DNA from: Phanerochaete sordida
Taxonomy: Eukaryota; Basidiomycota; Agaricomycetes; Polyporales; Phanerochaetaceae
Length of the DNA: 64,000 nt
Assembly: GCA_019973155.2 (NCBI GenBank)
Contig: BPQB01000058.1
Coordinates: forward strand, 1-64,000
Direction: 5' to 3'
Part shown: positions 43,705 through 55,867 of the stretch, piece after piece
How the letters are laid out: each line of letters starts with the position of its first letter
Position numbering within the stretch: the first letter of the stretch is position 1
Position numbers and translations under genes: made by a program
The notes under the pieces: generated by a model
The model's database searches: none
Seen by the model: only the letters and a program-made list of their open reading frames with translations
Told to the model about the DNA's origin: nothing

Positions 43705-44206
43705 GAATGTGCGTCGGATATGCGGGTCTCGAGGGCCGCGCACGGGCTGCGAGGAGAGGTATATCTGTGGGCGGTGAGCGCTCGGATCTGGCCCAGGAAA
43801 ATCTCTGGAACTATGGGATGTCGACATAGACGTGCATATACCGAGGGTTCTTCCGCAGATGTATGTCTCGCAGCGCGGCTTGCCTCCTGAGAAAGCAAGG
43901 TCTCCGAGACGCTCGCATGCCGCAAGCCAGTTCTGTCGGCCTAATCAGGGAGTGCGGGGGATCCGCGTATGCCAAGCCCTTCGGCGAAGAGCCCCTCGGA
44001 TCGCTATCGGCTCTGCTTCGGCTCGAGTACCACCTTACCAAACACCTCAGCTCAGCGCATCTGTTGAGCCGCTGAAAGCAATCGTGGTGATGATTATTCA
44101 CGAGCTAACAGTTTCAGGCGCTACAGAGATACAACTCGCGGAAAGTTGAACTCTGTAGAAAGCGACGGTCAGACGGAGAAAGACGAATGAGTTCAGCACG
44201 TACCCA
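43705..44206. other. Intergenic stretch upstream of the AA9 gene
   Basis: Holds the AA9 promoter and the 3' flank of the F-box-like gene. A weak minus-strand TATA-like AGATATACC lies about 55 bases upstream of the AA9 ATG. Confidence 0.4.
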
Positions 44207-45940
44207 CTATTCAGAGACCTCGTCGTCTGATTCATCTGATTCGTCTGATTCGACGTCACTTGCCACTGGTAAGACAACGAGGGATCAGCAAAATCCTCTC
44301 CCAATGAGATCGACGTGCATACCTTTCGGAGGACCCCACTGGTCTTCAAATGCCAGTGAGCCGTTCCACGGCTCGAACCGTGGTTTGTCTACCTCTTCGT
44401 CCCACCACGTATCCGCCCAGTCGTTGTGGGCGCGTATTTCAGGTGGTGCCTCAGACAACTTGACGAGGTTGAGCTTCAGTTCTCGAAAGGCGGCTTGGTC
44501 CGCTTGGCTGAGACTATCCACGAGGTGGTCGGGGAGCACGAGATCCTTCAGAGGCTTTTTGATTTGTGTCCGGTGCTGAACGAATGCGCGCAAGGACGTG
44601 GGCACCACCATCGTCATGGTCAAGGAGCGAAGATTTGGCCATGCGATGCCGTGTCCCGCTGTGTGCATATCCACCGCCAAATCGAGCCAAGTCGAAATGT
44701 TCTGGATCGCCTGGGTCTGTAATGTCTCTAGGCTCGGAGTGGCGAGGATAATGGCCATGATGTCCGCTTCCTCGGCTCCCCAGCCGTATGAGACAACGAG
44801 GTGTCGCACTGTAGGGAGTGTCACCCGGCCCTGGGATATATCATCGAGTATGGTTGTGTTTGACGAGATGAGCGTCTCTAGAGCGACGGCAGCGCGGCAG
44901 ATGATGGTGAAGGTCGCTTGGTCATGCTGATCATGCTGATCGTTAATCTCGTCCAGTAGAAGGTACTTTAATTTGGGAAGAGTCAGGTTAGGAAGAGTAG
45001 ACGATGTGAACGCTGTCGCTCCACCAGGCGTTACTGTGATGTAAGCTTCGACGAGGGCGAAGTATTTCAATGTGTCCTTGGTCATTGCGAGAACGGCCAT
45101 GAGCTCGCGAATGGTGCAGGATAGCCCGTTGAGGTTTAGCTCCGTGAGGTGGCCAAAAAGTGAGCGGGAAGGTTTCTTGATGCGTTGGGACAACCTGTCA
45201 AGGCGAACATGGGTAAGAAGCGGCGCAATGACTTCACGAGGATCGATAGTAGTGATGGAAGGCAGTGAACCGTCGTCGCAGCCGAGAGATATGCCAAGGA
45301 ACTGGAGTTGAGGGAATTTTCCAGTGAGTGACCGAAGGATCGTTGCAGCTGATTCGTCATGCCAGAGTGTAATGTGTGCGTTCTTCCATCTGTACTTTTC
45401 GGCCATGAGATACCTCCAGCTCGCTTTGAACCTACGCCAGGTTGACGTCGCGAACGAGGACCACTCAAGTTGAGGAACAATATATCCAGCAGTCGCACTG
45501 TCATCTCTGGCGAAGCATAGGAAGGAGATCGACAGCGGCAGGCTGCGGGACCGGATGAGGTAGGTCTTGAGAACCTCAGCGTAATGCGACGGCTGTTCGG
45601 GAGTGACGTGGATGCAACTCCAGATGGACGGCAGCGAGATAGCCTGCCTACGCCACCAGCGAGAGACATGACTGATAGCAACGGGGGAATTCGTGTGCGG
45701 GAGTCCGTCGTCGAGACGACAGTACGGGAAGTGGTGCAGGTACGCGAACTTCAGGATTTCCGCGACGACGTCCTCCGGAAGGGTGTAGACGGGCGCAAGC
45801 GGCGCCATCTCGCGCTTCTTCTGCTCAACGAGAGACTGGACCTGACTGATTTGCGCCTGGAGCTCGTCAATTTGCGAGTATAGCGCTCCGTATTCCTTCT
45901 GCAGCGCCGCGAGACGGGCTCTCCTCTCTGCAGCGAGCAT
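44207..45940 (-). CDS. Coiled-coil/F-box-like LRR-type protein 1
   Basis: Exon 1 is 45940-44323. A 57-nt intron (44266-44322) and a second exon give an acidic tail (SDVESDESDESDDEVSE). ATG at 45940 was chosen because paralogues start at the same place (RRARLAALQKEYG); an in-frame extension to 46129 is low-complexity. A short coiled coil (LQKEYGALYSQIDELQAQ) is followed by the F-box-like helix cluster (LAPVYTLPEDVVAEILKFAYLHHFP), then CRLDDGLPHTNSPVAISHVSRWWRRQ. The rest is irregular leucine-rich sequence with a shared ending (DKPRFEPWNGSLAFEDQ). Such proteins are presumed substrate adaptors of SCF ubiquitin ligases. Four copies lie in this window. Confidence 0.82.
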
Positions 45941-46404
45941 GGCGAATGCGCTGGTCAGAGAACGCCTGACTCGGTCAACCGTGCTTTCAGAGAATCTAAC
46001 AGCTAGCTTACTTGCTGATTCGTGGTCGATGTCGTGGTAGACGAAAGAGGGGCAAGACGCGCGCGACGCGACGCGGCGCGAGCTGTAAGCGCCGTCGTTA
46101 GCGCTCCCGCCAAATCGAAAATTCAGCACAGCGCGTTCCTCTGTTTATTCCGCCACGTTTACTCGCAACCATGAGCGAAATTGCAGGGTTAATACAGTCA
46201 CGCCTCATGCCGCAGCCCCAGGAGACACTCAGTGCTAGCATGCGACGCTGCTCCTGGTGTATATTTCTACCTCGATGCCGGCGGGGCCGGAAGTTGTAAA
46301 TATTCGTAGTACCCTACCAGTGTTTCCAAGTCCTTCTAGGCGGAGCGGTCTGCAATTTTCTGAGTGCGACTATCGAATGTAGACCATACAGAGAATTCTA
46401 TAAC
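45941..46404. other. Intergenic stretch between F-box-like genes 1 and 2
   Basis: Includes the alternative N-terminal extension (to 46129) of gene 1 and the 3' flank of gene 2. No other gene seen. Confidence 0.4.
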
Positions 46405-48111
46405 TTAGTCTGTGAGCTCGTTCCCAGAGGCGAGCTCCTGGGGATCGTCCCTTTCCGGACGCACGCGCCGCGGCAGAGGTTCCAGCCAGGAGGGGAGGCG
46501 CGACGGGTTCGACATCGGCTGGTCAAACTGGTCGTGAAAGGAGAGAGACCCTTTCCACGGCACAAAGATAGGCTTGTCCGCTGCCCAATCCCACTTATTG
46601 TTGGGCCACTGGCTGGCGACTTCGATGCCGCGGGCGACCGCCTCTGAGGGGGTCACGACGGCTATCCCCAGCTGCCGAAGCTGGTCTAAGTATGGATTGG
46701 GCTGCGGCTCCTCGAATTCTTCGTCGGGCACAATGAACGTCTCGAGGGGCTTCCCGACCAGAACTCTGTGGCGGACGAAGGCGCATAGCGTGTCTCGTTC
46801 CCAAGGAGAGGATATTCTGGTGAAATACGCGGAACGCAAGTCCGGCCAGGCAATGCAATGTCCGGCCGACTCGTCCTCCGCCATCGCCGTTTTGACCCAC
46901 CGCAGGAAGCCCCTCACGTTCCCGACGTGCAGCGTGCTCAAATTTGGCGTGGCGTTGATGATCTCCCTCGCATCGCGGGTCTCCGTAGCAGGGGAAGACG
47001 GAACACAGAGGTGACGGAGGGTGTGGAACACCTTCGAGTCCCTACACAGCACGTCGGTGAAGCGGACCGCCGCCACGAGGAGAGTCTCGAGGGCTACAGC
47101 TGAATGGCACAATGCAGCGGCGATCGTGCTGCCGGTTCTACTGTGTGAGTCGGTGACGCCATGCAGGACAAGGCAAGTAAGGCGGGGGAGCATAGGTACG
47201 CGGATCGCAGCCGCAGAAGCGCCATCGACTTCGTATACGACCTTTGCTAGGGCGAGACTTTGGAGTGTTCCTGCGTTTTCTGCGAGGACATGCATGAGTC
47301 GCGTAAGAGAAACCTGCACATGACTAATTTTCAGCTCTGTGAGGCGGTTAGGAAAGTCGTGAGGACATTCGATGGTGGGGAACCAGGCTTCTGCGCGGAG
47401 CTCAGTGAGGCGAGGGGCTTCGATCTTGAACACCCCGATACGCGATACGTTACTTGAGCTGCATGTTACGCCCAGGTACTCGAGAAGGGGGAATCGGCGT
47501 TTGTGCAGCGAGGTTATAATGCCAGCTACCTCAGAATGCCATGCGTATACGCTGCAATGCTTCCAACGGCTCTTCTCTGCCAGGAGGTCCATCCAGATGA
47601 CCTTCAGCCTCTGCCAAAGTTTAGGACAAATGGCGAGCCAGCCACGGGAGTCGACTTCGTCAAGTGCGAAATCCCTCGTGAAGCACTGGAATGATATAGA
47701 CAGGGGAAGTCCGCGAGAACGCTCGAGGTAGAGCCTGACAGTCGTAGGGTAATGCGGTGGCTGAGGCATCATGACGTGGATGCAGTTCCAGATGAACGAC
47801 ACAGACAACGCTTGCCTGCGCCACCAGCGCGATACGTAGCTGATGGTCATGGGCGAGTTCGTGTGCGGCGGGCCGTCGTCGAGGCGGCAGTGGGGGAAGT
47901 GATGTTGGAACGCGAACTTGAGGATCATCGCGACGACCTCGTCAGGAAGCGTGTATAGTGGGGAAAGCGGAGCCATCATATGCTTCTTTCGGTCAATATC
48001 TTCTTGAAGACGCGTCATCTGCGTCTTCAGATCCGCGCACTCTTGCTCGAGAGCTCCCAACCGAGCACACCTGTCGACGGCGGGCATGCCACTGGTAGAC
48101 ATGGTGCTCAT
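46405..48111 (-). CDS. Coiled-coil/F-box-like LRR-type protein 2
   Basis: A single exon of 568 residues. The N-terminal coiled coil (GALEQECADLKTQMTRLQED) leads into LSPLYTLPDEVVAMILKFAFQHHFPHCRLDD, seen as short blocks, then NSPMTISYVSRWWRRQALS. A leucine-rich body of about 400 residues follows, and the ending DKPIFVPWKGSLSFHDQFDQP is shared with the others. Unlike gene 1 it has no terminal intron and a longer tail (PSWLEPLPRRVR...NELTD) that matches gene 3 (DSWLE...HELDD). It lies just upstream of gene 1 on the same strand, in a tandem pair, so duplication in place is likely. Nuclear or cytosolic; substrate unknown. Confidence 0.83.
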   Translation of the reverse strand: MSTMSTSGMPAVDRCARLGALEQECADLKTQMTRLQEDIDRKKHMMAPLSPLYTLPDEVVAMILKFAFQHHFPHCRLDDGPPHTNSPMTISYVSRWWRRQALSVSFIWNCIHVMMPQPPHYPTTVRLYLERSRGLPLSISFQCFTRDFALDEVDSRGWLAICPKLWQRLKVIWMDLLAEKSRWKHCSVYAWHSEVAGIITSLHKRRFPLLEYLGVTCSSSNVSRIGVFKIEAPRLTELRAEAWFPTIECPHDFPNRLTELKISHVQVSLTRLMHVLAENAGTLQSLALAKVVYEVDGASAAAIRVPMLPRLTCLVLHGVTDSHSRTGSTIAAALCHSAVALETLLVAAVRFTDVLCRDSKVFHTLRHLCVPSSPATETRDAREIINATPNLSTLHVGNVRGFLRWVKTAMAEDESAGHCIAWPDLRSAYFTRISSPWERDTLCAFVRHRVLVGKPLETFIVPDEEFEEPQPNPYLDQLRQLGIAVVTPSEAVARGIEVASQWPNNKWDWAADKPIFVPWKGSLSFHDQFDQPMSNPSRLPSWLEPLPRRVRPERDDPQELASGNELTD

Positions 48112-48526
48112 CTAAAGGCGAAATTAATTCGGAGTCAGCACACAGACTAGAACTTTGAGAAGAGAACGGGTTCACAGGTCCCAGAGACTGCAGCGTAGGA
48201 GCTGGGCAGGAAGCTAGCCTCGCGTTGCGGCGACGTTCAGGACAAAGAGCACAAGCGCCAGGGACGGACAGCCGCCAAATCTTCCTGCTCGCGCGTGGGG
48301 AATATGCATGAATACATTGCATGTACGCTATAGACGTGTTAAGTAGCGACAGGGGAGAGAGTTCATGACAACATATAGCTACAAGAGGTTCAACGACCTG
48401 ACCAAAGACTGCAGCAAGAAAGAGAGTGGCGACCACACATAGGTCCGAAAGCGAAGAAGGTTATTAGAATACAGCTAGGGTACGTGCAAGAATGTCTGTG
48501 TCCGATGCATGTTCGAGGGATGAGCT
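48112..48526. other. Intergenic stretch
   Basis: Promoter side of F-box-like gene 2 and 3' flank of the Ser/Pro-rich gene. No gene seen. Confidence 0.4.
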
Positions 48527-50730
48527 TCACGCCCGCATGAAAATCTCAACAGGGATGGGTTTGCGCCGAAGCCCGTTCGAGGCCGTCGACGCCTCGCTGC
48601 ACACCGAGTCGCCCGAGTCCGACGCGCAGAGGCTGACATTGCTGTCGCGCCGCCCCAGCTGCCGCGCGTGCGGGCTTCGCACAGGTGTGCTCGAAGACGC
48701 CCCCGCCGTGCTCTGTGCGCTCGCGCGTTTCGACGGCGTGCCAGAGGAGGCGGCGGCGCCCGGCGCAGGCGGGGCCGACGCCGCGCTCTTCTTCATCGGC
48801 GAGCCGAACGCAGGCTTCGAGAGCCCGAAGGTCGCCCTCGTCGGCGACCTGAGCGCGAAGGTGCTCTTGGTCGGGGACGGCGCGGCCTTGCGGCCGCCGG
48901 CGAACGCGAAGCGGCTGCGCCAGCCGCTCCCGCGGCGCTCTGCGAACGACTCCGCGAGCGTCGACGCGCTCCAGCGCGAGCGCAGCGCCTTCTCGGGCTG
49001 CGCCTGCGAGAAGAAGTCGTCGTGCGGGCGCACGGACGGGCTGTCCGGGATCGCGGCGCCACGGAAGTCGTCGTCGTCGTTGTCGATGTAGAAGAAGGAG
49101 CCCGCAGGCGTCGCGGGCTCGAGCGGGATAGCGTCGAGCGAGAGCTCGGAGAGGATCGCGATGCGCGGCATGGAGTCTTCCGAGTAAAAGCTCGGGCTGT
49201 CGGGGCTTGTTGGCGTCGGCGGAAGGCTCTCGTCGTCGTCAGAGTCGGGCGTCCACTCGAGTTCAAGTGAACCCAGGTCGAGCTCGTCGATGTCCGCCAC
49301 GAAGAAGTCGGCTGACGCGGGGCTGTCGCTGACAAGATCGACAAAATCCGATATGTCCGCGGGAACAGAGCGCGGCGGCGGGCGCACATTCGTGGGCGTC
49401 TGCACGACGAAGTTGCAGCTCTGCGGCGTCGTGCTCGTAGGTGTGGTAGGGTTTGAGATGCACGACAGCCGCGACGGTCCAGCGGGCACAGAAAGGGAAG
49501 TCGCCGTCAGAGCTGCAGTTGCGAGCTGCACCAACAGCTCTTCAGTCTTCTCTTCCATCGTAGGTGAGCACTTCGTCTCTTCTGGAGTCGGCGGCGCAAT
49601 GAACACATTGGTACCGCAGTCGACGTCAATGATGCGGATCGGCGGCGGGGGCGGGGGCCGGCTCGGGATGTACGACTTGCGCTTCGCTGGAAAGGCCGGG
49701 TCCAACTGCGTGCTGGGGTACATAGACTAAACAATCCAGTCAGCACAATGCATGCGCCTTGAGATTCCGCGCACATACCTGGATTGACAGTCTAGGGTCC
49801 ACGGGCAACGGCTTGCTGAAGCGACTCTTGCCGCTCGCTCTCGAGAGAGATCCGGCGGGAGTGACAGACAGAGCAGGAGGCTCGCGCTCAGTAGGCGAGA
49901 GCATGTACGAGTCGCTAATGTCCTGAGCGAACCAAGATGCATCCTCCGACTCCTCCGCAGCCTCCTCCTCGTCCCAATGAAGGTCGACAAAGCTCTTCTC
50001 GCTCGCGCTCCTCTGCTTCCGTGGCCCTGGCACGTACCCAATCGTGCCGCGGTGCGACTTGACGGTCGGTGCGCGCGTGAGGCGCGCTGTGAGACTGTCC
50101 TGGCACTCGTCGTCCGACGTAGGCGGGGTTAGGGTCCGGGCGCATGCCGACGATGTTGATGCGGCGGACGACACAGTACTCGCTGACGCAGTGCTCGCGC
50201 ACGAGGGCGTTGGAGAAGAGCTTCGGATGCTGTGTAGCGAGTCGGGAGTGGTCGGCATCCTTGAGAAGGGGAAACTGAGGCCCGAGAAGCGCAGGTTGAT
50301 GTTGTCTAGAGGCGACTGAGCGTGGGCACTAGAAGGGCGAGCGTTGGGCGGAGATGGTGCAGGACGAGGAGTCTGCAGCGCGAAGAAGTCGTCAAATGAT
50401 AGGTTCTCTACTCCGGTAAGGACAACCCGACGGGAGTCGCGCTTCTTCGCAGACAAGTCGACTGGGGACAGGGTCTGCGGCTGAGGTCGCGGCGGAACGT
50501 AGGTGACAGAGGACGGAGCAGAGTAGGTGCGCTCATCTTCCTCCTGTTCCGAGAGTTCCGTGAGGCCAGGCAGGATGTCGAGAGGCTTCGCTTTGGATGG
50601 GGAAGTCGCGCTCGAAGTCTTGCTACGAGAGCGTTCGCGAGAGCGGCGAAGGTTGGAGAGGACTAGAGGAACGAAAGCGTCAGATATGCAACATCGGGTT
50701 GCTCTGTATAGTGAACGCACTCGAAGGCAT
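48527..50730 (-). CDS. Ser/Pro/Asp-rich protein of unknown function
   Basis: Three exons. A tiny first exon at 50730-50721 (MPS) is needed to supply a start before a 59-nt intron (50662-50720 or close by). Exon 2 runs to a 57-nt intron near 49729-49785 (SIQ joined to SMYP), and exon 3 ends at 48527. About 705 residues, predicted disordered. Notable pieces are RRSRERSRSKTSSATSPSK (basic, near the N-terminus), GVENLSFDDFFAL, IDVDCGTNVFIAPPTPEE, SADFFVADIDELDLGSLELE and FFYIDNDDDDFRG. Regularly spaced Phe-Phe/acidic motifs resemble short linear interaction motifs. No domain is recognised. The protein has no signal peptide. Confidence 0.65.
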
Positions 50731-52441
50731 CGTGATATAAGTCGTTACGAGAGTCTACTTGGAATGTCGTGCGGGTCGTCGAAATCGTCGTCTAGACGAG
50801 TCGGGGGTGGAAGGACGACTGCGAATGGACCTTGGGACGATATAGACGAGACCCTGCATAGCTTCGCAACACTTTTGTGCTTGCAGCCATTGTTTCGTAC
50901 GCGGCCGTGAGGAGAATGCATGCCTGTTCAAGAACAAAAGCGAGAGACCCTGCAGGCAAGGAAGGCGGGACTACCAAATATGGACATTGGCGCGGGCGCA
51001 ATACTCTAGACGCCCGGGTAGACCATTGTGTGCAGCCCGTTAAGGTTGCTATTGTACATCCATCCCGCAAATCGTCAATTGTCTAAACCTCCTTCTCTGG
51101 CAGCACGTTACATCCGTCTGCTCTGCGGAAGTTCCTCGACAATTGTGGCCGTCGCGAGGTGTCGCGGGCATCGCCACTCATCCCCGAGAAGTTAAATCCC
51201 GCGGTACCGTCGGCTTCCCGGAACCTCCTCCGAGTACAGCGTGGAGGGCTACTGCCCTTCACAGTAATCAAGTAGGAGCACCGACCCGTGCTAGGTAAGC
51301 TGGATCCTTTCCGTCACCTACGATATTTACGTAGCTAACATTGGTTGGACTCATAGCTTGCTCATAGCTGGGTCGTGTATCTGATTGGCAAGTGCAAACC
51401 CGTTATCTTGGCGAATATTCGGTGCGACGACCTTCCGACCAACAGCGCTAGCAAATACGATGAGCTGAGCGAGCGGGTTATCCCGAGCGATATAGACACT
51501 GGCAACGTCGAGTGGTAGTCTGAAGAGACGGTCATCAGGAGCACTTCTACCTCGTCATAAAGACCCGTGACTTTCTCAGTCGAGCAGCAGTTTACGCGCT
51601 GATCGACGCAGCCAAACGTGAGCTGCAGTTCGTCCAAGTTCAAGTGATTGTCTAACTATATGATGAAGTCGCTACATTAATATAGGGCCTGCTCGACGAA
51701 AGGGAGTGTTAGATCTGTCCGTATGTCTGCAAAACTATCCCTGGCGTATGTTTACATGATGGTACGAACTGCCTACGGAGGATAGTGCCTGCTACGGTGA
51801 TCTGAGGGGAAACGCCCAGGGAAGTCCCCTTCTCGGCGTAATGGTATGGTATTTGCACCTCGCTCTCTGTTCATCTTCGTCTTCACACGCCCGTTCCTGG
51901 GAACTTGGGGAATCAGTATTTTTTATGTTACGACTGAACCTCAGATACCACAACAAGCCGTAGGACGTTACGGATGACCTGCATTCCTCCATCCACGTCC
52001 AAGAGGCTCTCGAGCGCCGATTTGAGCAGCGCTTCCGAATTTGGATAGGTGGAAAGTTGAACTTGAACTGCCCGGTTGCTCACGCTTGCGCGGTGTATTC
52101 AACCTCCACTGATCGTGCGTACTATTCTCTGCGTGCACTGTCTCTGTCTGAGCAATTCTTGACACTCCGTGCCGCGTCCGTATATCCTTGCAGTGTTCTC
52201 GCGAAATGTCAATATTCGGTCCGTGACAAGTCCTCGCAATTATTTCGCCAAAAGCACAGCAACGAGGAGATCTTTGTGACTCGACCGCGTGTGAGGATGG
52301 CCATTTGCTTTTCATTGCCCTGGCGAGTCTTATCGATGGCACAGATACTGCCTCCGTGGGCGTCACATATCCCCCCACGCTCACATATAAGCTGATCTGA
52401 GGGTGCGTATGCGTGTTTACTGAACCCAACTATCATTGTCA
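50731..52441. other. Gene-poor stretch of 1.7 kb with a possible gene remnant
   Basis: On the minus strand 51363-51660 two adjoining frames (LDELQLTFGCVDQRVNCC and RLPLDVASVYIARDNPLAQL) look protein-like but are in different frames, as in a decaying gene or an unresolved intron. Nothing else is supported. Divergent promoters for 50730 and 52442 lie at the ends. Confidence 0.35.
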
Positions 52442-55400
52442 ATGACTGAGAATATGTCTGAACACCCACTTTCCCCTGATTCCACGCTCGAACACGCCCT
52501 AACGAATGCCCCCAACCCCAACGTCACTCCCCCGAAGACCGTCGTGGCGCGCCAACAGCTCCCGAAAGGCACACCAGTCCATCAGGCAGTTGCCCATACC
52601 TCATTGGGGCATAAAGAGGCTACATACAAGAATCGAGTGGACAGCGTGATGAGCTCATACTGGACCCAGGTCTCCGTTGACGAGTTCGGGACCTCCCATG
52701 GTCCTCTCGGGAAGGACTTGGAGTCTCACCGTGTAGAGGAACTAGGCAGGAAATTAAAGACCAAGCTCACAGGAAGGAGAAAGCCGAAGAAAGAGACCAC
52801 CTGGTACCCGCCACTTGTGAGTCATCGACTACAGTAACGCTCTCGTCCACCGAGGTCAATTGACTAATTCCGTTCAACACAGTGCGACGTACTCAACGAC
52901 GTCACGCAGGGCACTAACCACGTCATCAGAGATGTTGCGGATCGCACCGAGGACAAGAAGAGCGACCACAAGTCGGACCTAGCCATGATGCGTATCCTGG
53001 GTCCCGACGGGAATCCCTGCCCAGGACGCGAGGCTTGGATGCTGTCGGAGGATGAGGTCGCGGAGAGCACAGTCGCGAAAGCGCGCAAGCCACACCTTGC
53101 GCAGATTGCTTGGGCATGGCTCATTTGTGCCATCGAAGTGAAGACGTCGCAGATCCAAGATCCGTTCGATGACTCTCAGCTTAAAGGGACCGACACCCGC
53201 GCCGCTGGTGTCGAGCCGAGGAGGCGAAAAGGAGCTAAAGCGAAGGAAACTCGGGTGCAGCTCACGCGGTACGCTGTAGAGATGTTCGTACGCCAACACC
53301 GCGAGTTCGTCTACACCCCGGTTATCATAGGACACACTGCACGCCTCATCCGCTGGGATCGCTGCGGTGCGATCGTCAGCGACGCGTTCAACTACATTGA
53401 GAACCCTGCCCCACTCCTCAACTTCTTCCACCGCCTTGCCCGTGCTTCTCCACGTGACCAGGGATTCGACACTTCAGTCGAGCTGGCCACTCAGGACCAG
53501 ATCGCCGAGCTGAAGCAGTACCGACAGTCTCTCGAGACTTCGTCCGAGCGCGGCGCGGAGTACGAAAAGGCGTTCATCGACGAGATGGGTGAGAACACGT
53601 TACGGTACCCTCTGCGCCAGGTACGCCGCATATCTCCCTCATCCGTCTACGATACTGGGACTAATGCGCGAGCGATAGCTTGAGGTGCCAGTATTCAACA
53701 CCGATCCTCCTCGTCCGAACTCATTGACCGCAGATGCGAATAAGCTCACGCTTGTCATTGGCAAGTACCATACTACTGCATTCTCCGCGACTGGTCGAGG
53801 GACCGTTGGATATATCGCCTACGTCGTGGGCAAGAAGCGCCTCGTTTTCCTCAAGGACACCTGGCGAGGCGACTCGCCGACCATCCCTGAAGAGCTGGAC
53901 ATATACCGGCATCTCTATGAGCTTGGCGTCGAGAACATTGCTGAGATTGTCGCTGGCGGCGACGTCCAACACGTCCAACAGGACGATAAACAAGAATACG
54001 CAGGCTTCCAGTACACGCGGACGCAGGAATACCTCCGCAAGGGCGACCGCAATATCATCAGACGCAAGCACTATCGCCTTGTTTCAGAGACCCTGGGCCT
54101 TCCACTCGCCGACCACAAGCACGGTCTAGCATTGACTCACGTGCTCAGGGATGCGGTTCGGGGTGAGTGACGTTTGGGTCACGTATCACCGTACTGGTCG
54201 ACTATATATCTGACGTATTCGACAAGCCCATCGCGGAGCTTGGGCGAACGGGCAGGGCATCTTGCATCGTGACATCAGTACCGGAAACATCCTCATCGAC
54301 ATACGCTCAATCGACATGGAGAGCCCACGAGGGATCCTGGTGGACTGGGATCTGAGCAAGGATCTACGCAAAACTCCTGGAGGTCCGACACAGCATAGTC
54401 GATCGGTTCGTGCACGTTGCCACCTCGTAAAAATCTCCTTCACTCATACATGTTCTAGGGCACGTGGGCGTTCATGTCAGGGCCGTGCCTCAGATACCCG
54501 GACAAACCACAAGACATCACGGACGACCTGGAATCATTTGTGCACGTCGTCGATTACATGACGTTGCAATTACAGTACCACACACTCACCAATATCTCCG
54601 ACACGGTCGAGGTCTACAACACCCGATTGGCTACTTTTGTCAACAACCTATTCTTCGAAGAAGTACGGGATGCCTCCATAGATCCATGCACGGGAGGCAC
54701 CAGCAAATACAACCTGTACAAGCTTGACGAAGACGAGTTTCCTTTCAAGACGGTGTTTCCTTCGCGGTTCGACCACGTCCTAGACGGTCTCCATGACTTG
54801 TGTCGTGCTCATTATAGATCGACTCGAGTCAAAGAGCTTGATACCCAGTACCGAAAGCTGGCGGAAGCTATCGCCATGCAAAAACTCCTCAAGACAGTCC
54901 CGAAGCCGGTGTACATCGAGCGTCCACCAGCTGGCCCAGGCGAAGACAAAGCAAAAAGGATCGAGCCGCCTAAGCCAGTACAAGATGGCGTTTTCCTCGA
55001 TTCGACCCCCGGCCTTGCTCACGGTGCAGCGGACTTCCGTCCGGATCCTTTCGATAACCATGACGAGCTCTACGCCGTATTTGAATCTGCCCTAAATTCG
55101 AACGAGGCGACGCAGTGGCTCCCATTCAAGAGCAAAGACCAGTTCGAGGACTTGGCGATGAAGGACTGGGTCCCAAACCGAGGGCTCTCGATCTCGGAGT
55201 CCCACGCGGGGAAGCGGCTCTTGGACGAGTCGGAGACCGCTGCAGAGCATCCGGCGAAGAGGATGAGGGCCGATGCGGCAGGCCGTAGCACGGAGGATCG
55301 GGACGTGCATTTCACCGAAAGACACGAGAACGAGCCTGGTCATGACGATGACGAAGATGAGGAAGGGGATGGGGACGAGGACGAGGACGAGGACGAGGGC

Positions 55401-55463
55401 AGCGAGGACGATGATGATGAGGACGACGATGACGATTCGGACTATGAGGAGGACTCTCACTAG
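52442..55463 (+). CDS. FunK1-type fungal protein kinase
   Basis: Five exons: 52442-52816, 52883-53620, 53679-54162, 54227-54405 and 54459-55463. The family is a fungal-specific kinase-like group expanded in Agaricomycetes. The catalytic loop is intact (GILHRDISTGNIL), as is the DFG-like site (VDWDLSK), and the downstream GTWAFMSGPCL block marks the activation segment. An N-terminal regulatory region of about 370 residues precedes the kinase (LAQIAWAWLICAIEVK, AFNYIENPAPLLNFF). The C-terminus is an extreme acidic run of Asp/Glu (55340-55455). The chosen ATG at 52442 is the first in frame. Targets are unknown; the tail and a basic KRMR patch hint at a nuclear role. Confidence 0.85.
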
Positions 55464-55867
55464 CCTATCCTTGGAATTTTTGGAATATGGTCGCGCAGAA
55501 TGTGATCTTGATACCCATCCTCATCTGCATCTGCAAGTAGCTGAACGGCCTAGCGATGGGCAGCATAACGTATGGAAAGCCCTGCTTCACCGCGGCCCTT
55601 GAGACAGGGTCTTCACACGCCGTACGTCATTTGAGGGAGTGGAGTACCGTCCACCATAGGGCATGGCCCTCGAGGACGTAAAGCGAGGAATTCAAAAAAA
55701 AAAGGAGTGGAGTTCATGTTGGACGCGTCACACCAGGAGGCGGTGGTCATCTGAATAAATTACAAGGAGATATACGCGTAGATACGTGGAAACAAAGCCA
55801 GGACGATAACATGTAGGACGGACGATACAGAGTACAAGGAAATGCGTTGGATATCATTCGAAGCCGC
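55464..55867. other. Convergent 3' region
   Basis: Between the FunK1 stop (plus) and the PCNA stop (minus). Contains a run of ten A residues at about 55696. No gene. Confidence 0.5.

Noticed and set aside
48668..49270. Arg-rich plus-strand frame at the end of the Ser/Pro-rich gene
   Set aside because: Low-complexity mirror frame; the minus frame has Ser/Asp-rich coding bias and a proper intron.
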